Shown piece after piece: positions 38,533 to 48,096 of a DNA stretch of 64,000 nt. The notes under the pieces were generated by a model. It saw only the letters and a list, made by a program, of their open reading frames with translations, made no database searches and had not been told where the DNA came from. The stretch spans positions 4,073,017-4,137,016 of the forward strand of contig NC_053414.1 in assembly GCF_016859285.1 (NCBI RefSeq). Reading direction: 5' to 3'. The stretch is from Xiphias gladius. Taxonomy: Eukaryota; Chordata; Actinopteri; Istiophoriformes; Xiphiidae. A program made the position numbers and the translations under genes. Each line of letters begins with the position of its first letter. Position 1 is the first letter of the stretch.

Positions 38533-39877
38533 CTGCAGGCAAACAACAGGAAGTCAGCAGCTGTCCACAGCTCGAATTTAGCAGTGTGCCGGTCCACCCA
38601 ACCGTATCAGAGCCTGCGTACCTGCAGCCTTCATGTCCACACAGACGGTTCCTCCCGATCCCAACCGGGACTCGTCCAGGAAGCCGGTCCTGCAGTGGCA
38701 CGAGTACGAGCCGAACTGGTTCACGCAGTCTGCGTTGACGTCACACAGCACCAGCTGGGTCCCGCACTCGTTTACATCTGAAACGTACACAGGTGGCTGC
38801 TGATAACAGTAAATTTTAAGTTGACCTTTGGCGACATTATTATTTCCTTTTTCTGTCACGTTTGTCTCTTAGCTAGTTTGAAATATCCTTGTAACTAACA
38901 GATCTCAGTCCAATTTGGTGAAACATTAGGGCAGGAGCCGGAGAAGTACCGATTCATTTTTGATGTGGAAAATGCCACCATTTGCTTCTATATGGATATA
39001 CACACACTGAGCACTTTATTAGGAACACCACACTAACCCTGGGTGGTTCCTCCCTTTGCTCTATAATCAGCCTCAGGTCTTTGTGGCCTGGATTCTACAG
39101 GATGCTGGAAACATTCCTTTGAGGTTCTGGTCCACGTTGACACGATTGCATCACATCATTTCTACACATCTACCAAATCCCAGAGGTGGTCTACTGGATC
39201 CAGATCTAGTGACTGGGGAGGCCACTGAACTCACTGTCATGTTCATGAAACCAGTTTGAGACGACTTTAGCTTTGTGACCTGGAGCATTATCCTGCTGGA
39301 AGTAGCCAGTAGAAGATGGTGAACTGTGGCGATAAAGGGAAGCACATGGTCAGGGACAAACCACGATTGGTTGGTGAGCCTGTGCCCACTGCAGACTCAT
39401 ATTTCTGTTTCTTTTTTTTGTTTTTGGCTCCGTTCGGAGTAAAATCTCTGGAGACCTGTGTGTGAAAATCCCCGGAGATCAGCAGTTTCAGAAACACTCA
39501 GACAAGCCCGTCTGGCACCAACAGTCCTGCCACGGTCACATTTTCTCGCCAGTCTGACGTTTGGTGTGAACATTAACTGAAGCTCCTGACCTGTATCTGC
39601 AGCATTTGATGCACTGATGCCACGTGATTGGCTGATCGAATAACTAGATGAATAAGCAGGCGTTCCTAATAAAGTGCTCGCATGTGCGGAGGGCTTGCGC
39701 TCTGCTGTACCTGCAGTCGACACGGAGATGACGACAGCCTTCCTGTGGATTCCCAGAAGGCCCACATGTGTGGCAATGAGGCCCTGCATGGCGGAGTGGA
39801 CGACCCTGTGCACCTGCTGACTTCCGGGCCCCTCTCCGATCTGCAGCCAGAGGATGTACAGCACTCCTGCATTCAAC

Positions 39878-39922
<45 letters not shown>

Positions 39923-42900
39923 ACTGAGCTCTCATGGTAACAGGTGATCTTTATAACAAGTGAACATGCTCCATTTTCTGATGAAAGAGAAAAGCACGTT
40001 TCATTTTACTAAATACATGTTTCCTTAATTCTTCTTTTCTTGCATCTCACTTCACGTCTTTTATTAAAAAGGAACTAAGAAGCAAAGTACAGACACAAGT
40101 TGAGGGAGACGAGGATGGAATTAAGGGGTTGAAGATGAACCCACTGAAGGTGGAAACATTCGGGCGAATATACAGAATATATGAGAAGAGTTGTACATCC
40201 TGACTTTCCTTTGTTTTCAGTGGACCTTCGTGACCTCTCCCTCCACAGGTTCACCCAGTGTGCTCTCCATTTCTGATGTGTTCGAGTCTGTTCAAGCGCA
40301 AACTTACACCGCAGCTTGCATTTCGGCAGTTTCCTGAGGCGTTTTTTTCCCTACCTTTTTATTCTTTTGGAGGATATGGACAGCGGCGTGTTCAGAGCCT
40401 CTAGCTGCTCACTGATCTGCAGAAAAGCAACGAGTGTTGTGGTGAGCGCAGTAACGTTGGCCTTCGCTGCTGCTCCAGGTGTCAGCGAGGCTCCGTTTCA
40501 CACAATCCCTCCAAAAACCCGTACATGAAGCACCTTTAATCTCTCTGCCTTGTTTTCGTCAACGTACCAAAGCCTTTACCGACAGCAGCAGTGACCTGGC
40601 CAGGTTGTCCCAGGACTCCTCCAGATCCTGGCTGAAATTTACCTCAACAGCCACTTCGAACAGGTGATCTGTCAGAGACCAAAAAACACTGACTCTGACG
40701 TCAGAGTACCCGAACAAAGCATCAACAGTAAACTAATAATCAATAATGAAATCAATAACAACATTTCTTGTAATAAAGCTCCTGGCGGCCGACACCTGGC
40801 ACATAAATGCATGTTACATTTGATCACATCAAAACGTTAAATACATCTAATTTAATCCCAACATTAGAAAATAACGCGTCTTGTTTTGATCTCATAGGAT
40901 TTTTTTAGGTCAGTTTAGCACAGAATGTGTTAATTCCAGCGCAGATGTGACGCATAGAAGAGGAACAGAAATGCTCTCCCAGAAAAGATGGGAAAAGAGG
41001 ATTTCTGAGGCGTTTAACATTCCCGTGCAGTTCCAGTCCCATACTCACCGCCAGGAAGATGCGGAATTTCAGAGTGATTTCTAACATCGACTACAAGAGA
41101 GAAACACAAAGTCAAAGATTAAGACAAAAACAAAACAAAAAAACAAACAGGATTGTTTCCCACAGTGAAAATGTCAGGACAGATCAAAACAGTCAAACAC
41201 TGATCAGCTCTTCAGGAAACATGCAGAAACAAAGCAGCGCTGCACCGATTGCAACTCGCGACCAGTCTCACAATGACAAGCTCAGCAGCTGCAGCTCAAA
41301 CTGACATGAGTTTCTGTCACTGATTGTCAGACAAAGACTCCGTTTATTGTTGCCTCAGTTAAATTTAAAAAATGGGAAGCTCAGGTTTGGGGCAGATTTT
41401 AACGGCACCTTTAGAACAACATGTGACCATCTTTAAATGTTTATCATCCCTGTGAAGGCCCGAGCGTAGCATCCACATCCAAAGCCACAAAAGGAAAAAA
41501 ATGAAGCAAGGATTCTGTGCAGTCATGTTCATTTGATATCACAGTCTGAACTGGGTGTGAGAAAATCCGCCTGGTCTCATGGCTACAAACTGTGAATCAA
41601 ATCTGCATCAGGAAATTTACTGAGACAACGATTCAATCAAATATCCGACAGTAGATTTGACCATGTAGCACTAGCTAATGTAAACAGCTTGACCTGGGTG
41701 ACGGAACGCACATGTGGCCGAAGCCAAATGTACTCACGGTTCCCTCTGTGGTCCAACAGCGGCTCCACCATGTTGGGGTGAGGATGAGTCTGTTCAGTCT
41801 CCCCTGGTTCTGGTCCCTCGGAGGTGGAGGGGTGCCGGTCCGAGGCGTTGCTGTTCTCACCGTCTGTGGCTTGTTCTGAACCGGTGGCAGGCTCTTCCTC
41901 CTGGGACCGGTTCCGCGCGCCACTCTCATCCCCTGGAACAGCAGCACCCTCCGGTTGGGTCGAAGCTTCCTCCACATTCCTCCGCACTGCTGCCGGGGTG
42001 CGACTGGTGGGTTCGAGCTCGTGTTGCTGCTGTGGAGACGTAGCGCGGACAGCCGAGTCAGAGCCGCTTGAAGGGGTGCGAGTGATGCCTCTTCCCGATC
42101 GGGAGGTCCCCTGGGTGGACGCTACAGCCGTGAACGGGTAGACGTGACTGTAGTTCCCCGAGGCTGGATGGAGGTTTTCAGCCACCTGAGAAAAGATGGA
42201 GGAATTTCAAAAAAAGTGTCTGGTATTTACTAGCAGAGTGGGACAAAACATTTTTTAAAAAAGGATGACGTGATTTATTACTGATTAAACAAAGTCAAAA
42301 ATGCAAAAGCAAAAATTCAGGTGAAAGTCTGGTCCGAGAACTACACTTCGCTGTAGCCTATATAGTTTCATAGTTTCGCAACTGACCGGGAAGGACTCTG
42401 TTCTGCAGGATTATCTTTCTATCTTTCTCTTACTGCAAGCAGATCCCGAGCCGTTCTGGCCTCTGGGGGACCACGTTTATTGCAAACATTGCTGAACAGT
42501 GGCAGAAAACAAGACAACTTCAAACGGAAAAATCTGAACAAAGAAAGACAGACTGCGTAACTTCTGACAGAAGAAATAAAGCTCACTTCTTTAAAGTAAA
42601 GCCTGTATTCGTAATTGATTAAAAAAAACAAACAAACAAAAAAAAAACACCACAGTGGCCGCTTCTGAACAAACGTTATAGTCTCACTTTAAAGCTCCGC
42701 TAATCAATATTCTTTCCTTAACTGATCACATGACGACGTGTAATCAGGCGTTTCCTGTAGCGACGACACCAGAGAACTCAGCGTTATTACCAACTCTGCA
42801 GCTCTACTGAGCTTTTTAGCCTCTTTTAACTCATTGTTTTGGTTTTGCTGTGCAGTTACTGTCTGGTTAAATCTCACAGCTCTCGTCAAACTTGTTTAGA

Positions 42901-44220
42901 GTTGAGGGTTTGGTTCCCACCTCAGCGTCCGTGTCCACCGCCTCCTCGGGCTCCCAGGGCAGCTCAGCTGTCATGGCCGAATATTGATTGTAATAATCAT
43001 AAATTAGGTCAGAATTCGCTGGTGACGGATGCTCTAGCAAACCCGAGTCCATCTGTTCACCATTCATTACTGGTCCAAATTCACTGATGTCCATCGGTCC
43101 CAGAGCTGGTTCTGACTCTTCGTCGGTCACCGTGAAGCCTTCCTGTGGGTTGTAAGCCACCGGCGGTCCAAACGCCTGGTAGTTGCCGTAGAAACCCCTG
43201 TGCGGCAGGTTGGGCCAGCCTGCAATCAGTAGCACCACATCCAGTGTGTTGGAGGAGGAGGTGTACCTGGCCTCCCGCCAGCACTTCTGCAGGATCTTAT
43301 GCCCCCCAAAATGGCTGGCGGGGTCGTCCACATGGATCTGGTCCTGTTTGAGGTGGCAGGCGTCATCGGGGGTCAGGTCCTCCAGGTGGAGGTGAATCCT
43401 CTTCCCAGGATCCACCTGGATGGTCCAGTTGCACCACAGAGGTGGGTTGGAGCACAGGTAGTCCGGGGAGAAAAACTCGCCGTTGTCGCCGCGCAGCAGC
43501 TGGTGGCAGCTCCGCAGGGCGAAGAAAGCGTTGCCCTCACCCTTGTGTCCATCTGAGGAAGAAACATTGAACGCACATCACTGCCAAAGCATTTTCAGTT
43601 TTTAAGTACATTTCCAATTTGGCGGGCAGCCACTGGTTTCAGTTCATTTCGGCGGAGTATGAAAACCAACTTGAAGAGACTCAACTTGCTGGACAGTGAA
43701 CATATAGTCTGTGTTTTTTGTGTTTTGTTTTTAAATGTTTTTCAAGGTAAGTTGCATGTTTGAATGGCAAATTCACCAAATTCACGATGCTCATTTTTAC
43801 TTCACATTAGTCCTTCAAGTGTTATTTTCAAAGCGTGCAAAACACAGTCCTTTAATTAGAACAGCCTGTTTAAAATGATCGGATGTTAATGCTCTATGTT
43901 TTTCTTACTGTGTACAAATCCCATTAAAAAAAAACAAAAAAGGCTGTCTCTCAGAACAAAGTACCTCATCTGTGGCACTTAGCTCCAAGCCCCTTGGTTT
44001 CATTTCTTAAAAAGGCTCAGTGAGTTAATTTTTCCTGAACCAGCTGGTCAGTGTAGTTTTTAAATCAAACAAACGGGAGGAAATAGTGCACATGTTGGGG
44101 ACTATTTTCAGTGGCGAATGAATCCACATTTGGTGCTCAAGCGAGTATTCAGGGCAGCAGGACGGTGTGTGTGTGTGTGTGTGTGTGGGTGCACGCGGGG
44201 GACTGAGTCAAAATAAAGTA

Positions 44221-44267
<47 letters not shown>

Positions 44268-45186
44268 CATGGTGATGAAGGAACGTGCCACCCGGTGCAA
44301 CAGTGCGGCTCGCTGGCGTGTTTTCAATTGTTTCTGGAAAAGACCGTAGCTCCATGGCTCAGAGGAATAAGACATATCAGGGTTCGGATACAAACACACG
44401 ACTCTTGTTTGTAGAAGACATTCATTGTTTGTGTCGGTCTTTTCTTGAGATTTGTTCAAAAGCACAAAAACACAGAAGTAACCCAGTGAATGTCTTCACC
44501 TGTTAAAAGTTTACTCAGTATCAAGGTGTGTGGGAAACGGGGGTGGCTGAAAGGTGAAACCTCCGGCAACACTTACAGTGGCATCACGGTACATTTCTCT
44601 ACGATAGCGTTGTCAGGAGTTTCACAGCCGGGTTCAGCTGTACTGAATCCAGCGACAACACTTTCAAACGAGCAAAACATAGGAGTTAAATAAAGAACCG
44701 TTATCAAGACGAACTGGCCAAACCTCTGCACTGAGACTCATTATGCTGCAGGAGGGAGATCACATCACTTTTTAATGGTCCGACTCAGGGTGAACATCAG
44801 AGGAAACTGACATTCAGATGTGGGTTGGGGACTTTTTGCTTGTTTTACCTTCACAGGCTTCTGACCCTCAGTCTGACTGGCGTTCTTCCAATGCACTGAC
44901 CCAACCAGGAAAGAAACCACATTTACCTTTAAAATCCAGAGAAAAAGACTTTCTGCTGAGCCTCACCTGGAGGTTCGTTTCCTCCCTCTCCGCTCACCTG
45001 CAAACAGAAGAGGGCAACACGCAGAACGACATTACATCCAGTTTTAAACTATTAACTCTCCGCTAAGCTGATTTCACAGAGAGGTCGGCAGCTCACCTGT
45101 GCAGCACAGCGTTTCCAATACGCACAACACATTAGTAGAAATATGAGCGGCACACTTTTTAGGTTAAAGCTGTTCTTGAGCTGCAT
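38156..45186 (-). CDS. CUB-SEA-EGF single-pass membrane protein (ten exons, unnamed)
   Basis: I assembled this gene from GT-AG sites and phase. Exons, 5' to 3': 45097-45186, 44967-44997, 42921-43552, 41738-42185, 41049-41090, 40568-40668, 40355-40416, 39711-39877, 38622-38777, 38156-38532. They total 2106 nt (701 aa plus stop) with no phase conflict. The layout is: signal peptide (1-29); CUB domain (about 56-165, cysteine pairs C56/C81 and C106/C131, motif GEFFSPDY); Ser/Thr/Pro/Glu-rich stalk (about 171-410) with several N-X-S sequons; SEA-like domain (415-524); calcium-binding-type EGF (525-571, six cysteines); transmembrane helix (589-611); and a 90-residue cytoplasmic tail with a proline run and a terminal DGYMEPRDGGKL. 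It is predicted to be a type I cell-surface glycoprotein; its ligand and role are unknown. It lies 2.9 kb downstream of b3gnt2 on the same strand. ADGRG6 also has CUB and SEA domains, but this protein has one membrane span, not seven. I do not recognise a named orthologue. The exon model is well supported; the function is not. Confidence 0.88.
38622..38777 (-). CDS. CUB-SEA-EGF gene, exon 9 (calcium-binding EGF domain)
   Basis: 156 nt, phases 1 to 1, acceptor gtgtacgtttcag, donor GCAG/gtacgc. It encodes one EGF repeat with six cysteines (C529, C536, C542, C551, C553, C570), a DVNEC opening and an NQFGSYSCHC core, the pattern of calcium-binding EGF modules. Symmetric 1-1 phase is typical of shuffled EGF exons. 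Confidence 0.9.
39009..39679. mobile_element. Non-autonomous DNA transposon-like element with perfect 18-bp terminal inverted repeats
   Basis: The left end gagcactttattaggaac (39009-39026) and right end at 39662-39679 are exact reverse complements, 18 of 18. The roughly 670-bp interior has no transposase frame. Ends with 'tttattagg' and an interior such as 'gtttcagaaac...gtctggcaccaac' belong to a repeat common in fish genomes. It lies in the intron between exons 8 and 9 of the CUB-SEA-EGF gene. No clear target-site duplication is visible. Confidence 0.75.
39711..39877 (-). CDS. CUB-SEA-EGF gene, exon 8 (second half of SEA)
   Basis: 167 nt, phases 2 to 1, donor GCAG/gtacag. It encodes LNAGVLYILWLQIGEGPG and a helical stretch ending VVISVSTA. 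The acceptor is formed by a (TG)n repeat followed directly by CAG. Confidence 0.84.
39881..39920. repeat. (CA)n microsatellite forming a splice-acceptor tract
   Basis: Twenty CA units. On the minus strand the (TG)n run leads straight into CAG at the acceptor of exon 8 of the CUB-SEA-EGF gene. Confidence 0.93.
40355..40416 (-). CDS. CUB-SEA-EGF gene, exon 7 (SEA centre, RIKR site)
   Basis: 62 nt, acceptor ttgcttttctgcag, donor AAAAG/gtaggg, phases 0 to 2. It encodes ISEQLEALNTPLSISSKRIK; the next Arg codon is split with exon 8. The join gives R-I-K-R (466-469), a furin-type consensus near where SEA domains are often cleaved. The exon was found by requiring phase 2 at exon 8. Confidence 0.8.
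40568..40668 (-). CDS. CUB-SEA-EGF gene, exon 6 (start of SEA-like domain)
   Basis: 101 nt, acceptor gtctctgacag, donor TTG/gtacgt. It encodes DHLFEVAVEVNFSQDLEESW followed by DNLARSLLLSVKAL. This alternating strand, then amphipathic helix, is the usual opening of a SEA domain. The N-F-S site at N425 is a glycosylation sequon. Confidence 0.82.
41049..41090 (-). CDS. CUB-SEA-EGF gene, exon 5 (42-nt linker exon)
   Basis: 42 nt between acceptor ctctcttgtag and donor GGCG/gtgagt, phases 1 to 1. It encodes LDVRNHSEIPHLPG (first codon shared with exon 4), including an N-H-S sequon. Because its length is a multiple of three with matching phases, it could be skipped without changing frame. Confidence 0.75.
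41738..42185 (-). CDS. CUB-SEA-EGF gene, exon 4 (mucin-like stalk)
   Basis: 448 nt, phases 0 to 1, acceptor atcttttctcag, donor AACC/gtgagt. The composition is dominated by Ser, Thr, Pro, Glu and Gly with sequons NYS, NRS and NAS, as in an O-glycosylated or mucin-like extracellular stalk. It starts VAENLHPASG; the ATG-like start seen in a simple open-frame scan is actually a GTG inside the exon, not an initiation codon. Confidence 0.85.
42921..43552 (-). CDS. CUB-SEA-EGF gene, exon 3 (CUB domain and acidic linker)
   Basis: 632 nt, phases 1 to 0, acceptor tttcttcctcag, donor GAG/gtggga. It encodes the CUB domain (RSCHQLLRGDNGEFFSPDY, sequon NWT at N82, two spaced cysteine pairs), then an acidic linker. 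The linker holds a tyrosine cluster, DLIYDYYNQY, next to acidic residues, and it ends at DTDAE. The fold call rests on cysteine spacing and the G-EFFSPDY motif. Confidence 0.88.
44165..44267. repeat. Two (TG)n microsatellites 35 bp apart
   Basis: TG runs at 44165-44187 and 44223-44267, in the 1.4-kb intron between exons 2 and 3 of the CUB-SEA-EGF gene. Confidence 0.92.
44967..44997 (-). CDS. CUB-SEA-EGF gene, exon 2 (31-nt microexon)
   Basis: A 31-nt exon between acceptor ctgtttgcag and donor CCAG/gtgagg. It encodes VSGEGGNEPP plus the first base of an Asp codon that the next exon completes (G+AT). It is required to carry phase 0 from exon 1 to phase 1 at the CUB exon, which supports it despite its small size. 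Confidence 0.78.
45097..45186 (-). CDS. CUB-SEA-EGF gene, exon 1 (signal peptide)
   Basis: Thirty codons from ATG to a CACAG/GTGAGC donor in phase 0. The peptide starts MQLKNSFNLK and runs into a hydrophobic core (VPLIFLLMCCAYW), then KRCAAQ. This is a typical secretory signal, with cleavage likely near CAA/Q. The start is chosen because it is the only ATG that puts a signal peptide in frame with the downstream CUB exon. Confidence 0.82.
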
Positions 45187-45435
45187 TTTACCACCGAGTC
45201 TGTCTCAGTTAAACAACTCCAACGTGTGAAGACATGAAGTCAGGCGGACGCTGTCAGCTTCAGTTAAACCACTGTTTTCCTTTCTTGTCTGAGCAGGTGA
45301 AATTCATCAATTTGCTGATTGAGTTTCCTTCTTCTGGCTGTTAGTGTCAGATTTATCCAGCGGGGGTCGCTGCTGCACCTTACATTCAGTCCTTTCGTTC
45401 TACACTGCAGGTAAATGCTCCAGGTTTTCAATGCA

Positions 45436-45445
45436 TTTATTTATA
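45436..45445 (-). promoter_or_regulatory. Possible TATA box of the CUB-SEA-EGF gene
   Basis: The minus strand reads TATAAATAAA about 250 nt upstream of the start codon. If used, transcription would begin near 45410 with a 5' leader of about 225 nt. A single AT-rich motif is weak evidence. Confidence 0.3.
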
Positions 45446-45608
45446 GCAGTGGAGAATGCACCTTTTTACACTTACAAATGTCTTTTCACTCTGTATGCGT
45501 CAATAACTTTGTTTCCACCTTCCTTTCATTGCAGAAAGAGAAAAACTGTCAATTGTTATATAGAATCCCATAGAACATATGTGTCAACAGCACCGCTAAT
45601 CTAGAAAA

Positions 45609-45609
<1 letters not shown>

Positions 45610-45648
<39 letters not shown>
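45610..45648. repeat. (CAA)n microsatellite
   Basis: Thirteen ACA triplets between the putative b3gnt2 3' end and the start of the CUB-SEA-EGF gene. Confidence 0.93.
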
Positions 45649-45785
45649 ACCAGTCATTCCATAAGATAAATGCCACTTAATTTACTTTACATAAAGAGAA
45701 AAATAATGTAAAGTGCCGTCTTAAATGACCTTTGCTAACAGAAGAATCAATAATAGAATCAAATATATTTAATCTTTATCAAAAC

Positions 45786-45791
45786 TTTATT
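45786..45791 (-). terminator. Possible poly(A) signal of b3gnt2
   Basis: AATAAA on the minus strand 2.3 kb past the b3gnt2 stop; a second AATAAA lies at 45842-45847. Long 3' UTRs are common for this gene in vertebrates. The site is about 600 nt before the next gene's start codon. Confidence 0.4.
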
Positions 45792-48096
45792 TATAAAAAA
45801 CAATTATAAATTTAAAGACACAAAAACAAGAGATCATTTTTTTTATTTTTTTACCAATGGGAAAAAAAAAAAAACAACCTGAACAATCAACAGACAAGAG
45901 GACACGACTCGGTCCTTACTCACGAATCAACCCTGAAAATCTAGCTTCATGTCTAGCTTCATGTGAGCCAAACTCACTTTGTTGCTTATTTAATACACAC
46001 AAACACAAATACACAGGATAAATGCCCAGTAACAGCAGCAAGGTTACAGCTGGGATGTTAAAAACAATGAACACAGAGCATTTCTGAATCACCGTACAAA
46101 TGTGAAATTAGAAAGTCTGTGGAAACCTATGTTGTCTTTGTATCACGTATGAACACAAGTTCAACACAGAAACAGTCTTTGCGGCTTTGGGAAAGACAGT
46201 CTCATTAAGACAGTTAGTTCTGTAACTCAAAGGTCAGAGGTCATCCCAAGGTCTGCGTGGATCTCGTTCACGGTTGCAGGTTTCGGAACTGCGGTGCTTT
46301 TTCGCTGCAGTAAACAGTCTCTGTTACTAGTCTTTTACTTGACAAAGAGCGAGCTAAGCACTAAATGCCGCTGCGGCGCGAAGATCGCGGGCCGAGGTCG
46401 AGACCATCGCCCAACATCTCTCTCTTCTGGGTCTATTAGCACTGTACAAGTTAAAGAAACAGCTGTAAACATCAAGAATAAATCCATATGCACGTGGTAA
46501 TGCTGATCTACTACTGATCTACATGGTAATGCGGGTCTACTATCGCGTGGACTGCCATGGAAACAGAGACATTTATGATGCTGGATGAATCCTGTTGGTG
46601 TTTCCCTGACTTTTGATCTAATGCCACTAGAAAGGGTAAATCCCCCCCCCGGTCCAGCTCCTCAGTTCATGATGGGATACGTCTACAACTTAAAGGACAG
46701 GTTCAGAATTCTTCAAGTCTGTCGTAAAACAATAATCAGGTGCCTGTATGAGCAACGAACCAGGTTTTGCTCGATGTTATCGTTCCTCCTGTCGATACAG
46801 GCCATTTACAGATCTCTGTCTAATCTCCTCCACAGCCTGTGTTCTGTGCAAAATATATTCAAAGGTTGATATCTTACAAATTTGCACTATTTAATTGGAA
46901 AATTCCCTCTTTGTGTTGCTAATCCTCAGCAGCAGCTCAGCACAGAAACACTAGAAATGATTAGATGGAGTTTTGTACTAACTTCGGAAGGTAACCACTT
47001 GACTTGACAAACTCAGGCAGACGATGCCTCATATTAACTCTAGATAAACCTTTGAATACATTTTCATGACCGAACGATGACTGTGGATCTTGTCTCTTAT
47101 ACGCTGGAATCCAAATAGGAAGGCATCTTTTCAATGTCAAGCAGGGACAGGAAGCAAAAACTATTTCAGTGTTGCACGGGCACCTGACCTTTGTTGTAAG
47201 ACAGACTTGAAAAACTGTGAACCTGATCTTTAGATCTAAATTCCTGCACGCATGCCAAGTGTACACATACAGACATCAGCATTGCCAAGTTACCAGAGCA
47301 GTGGTAGCATTGTAGCATGTAACGTAGCACACTCAGCATGTCATACGGGAGTTGCTGTAATTGCCAGTCCCCGACTCGTAAAGACAGTTCATGCTAACAC
47401 CCAAGTCTTAAGTGAGAGATTTGGATTTCACTCAAAAAGCTCCAGAATCATCCCACTCAGCGCTAAATGCTACAGAAGTACCTGAAAACAAAAAACAAAA
47501 CAAACGGAAGCCACGTCCGCCTAAGGCCATCACTCAGCTTAAACCCAAATGTAATGGATGTTGAAGTATCAATGCACGGTATCTTTAACCCGGACATGAC
47601 CAACTCTGCAATTGTTCCGCCGTCTTCAGTTGTCCAATGACGTTTACGAGTCCCAGACATGGGAATCTTTGCAGATGCAACCTTTCAACCTGCCACACAC
47701 TGACATGAGCCTGCTGCATGCTGCCCTCATGCTTGTACGTGTCTAGTTACCGTGCATGCGCGGACCTTGGACTTCGGTCTGTGACGTGTCCTGGACACAT
47801 ACTATCTTGCTGACATTAGCAGCAGCGAGGGATGATGTTTGCCAAATACGAAGAAGATACAAGATTAACATTTCAGAGCACTGATCCAACGAATACTTTC
47901 TTTTACGTGAATATAAAACAGCTTATGGAAAAGAAAACAATAAACAAATAAAGTCGACTTGAAAATACAGTTAATAAATTATTTAAATTACTTTAAAATA
48001 CTAATGCAGAGGTTTTGCTTGGATTTCAGGATTTAAAATAATTCAAAAAGTGAAATCGATTATAACATTCAACAGTTCAAAGAATCACTGAAGCGT
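45792..48096 (-). other. Probable b3gnt2 3' UTR
   Basis: AT-rich, no coding-like frame, no recognised repeats. It extends from the b3gnt2 stop to the first AATAAA candidates. The extent is inferred from poly(A) signals only. Confidence 0.4.

Noticed and set aside
41637..42185. Initiation at the first codon of the 182-codon minus frame
   Set aside because: That codon is GTG directly after a splice acceptor; it is internal to exon 4 of the CUB-SEA-EGF gene, and the frame past 41738 is intron.
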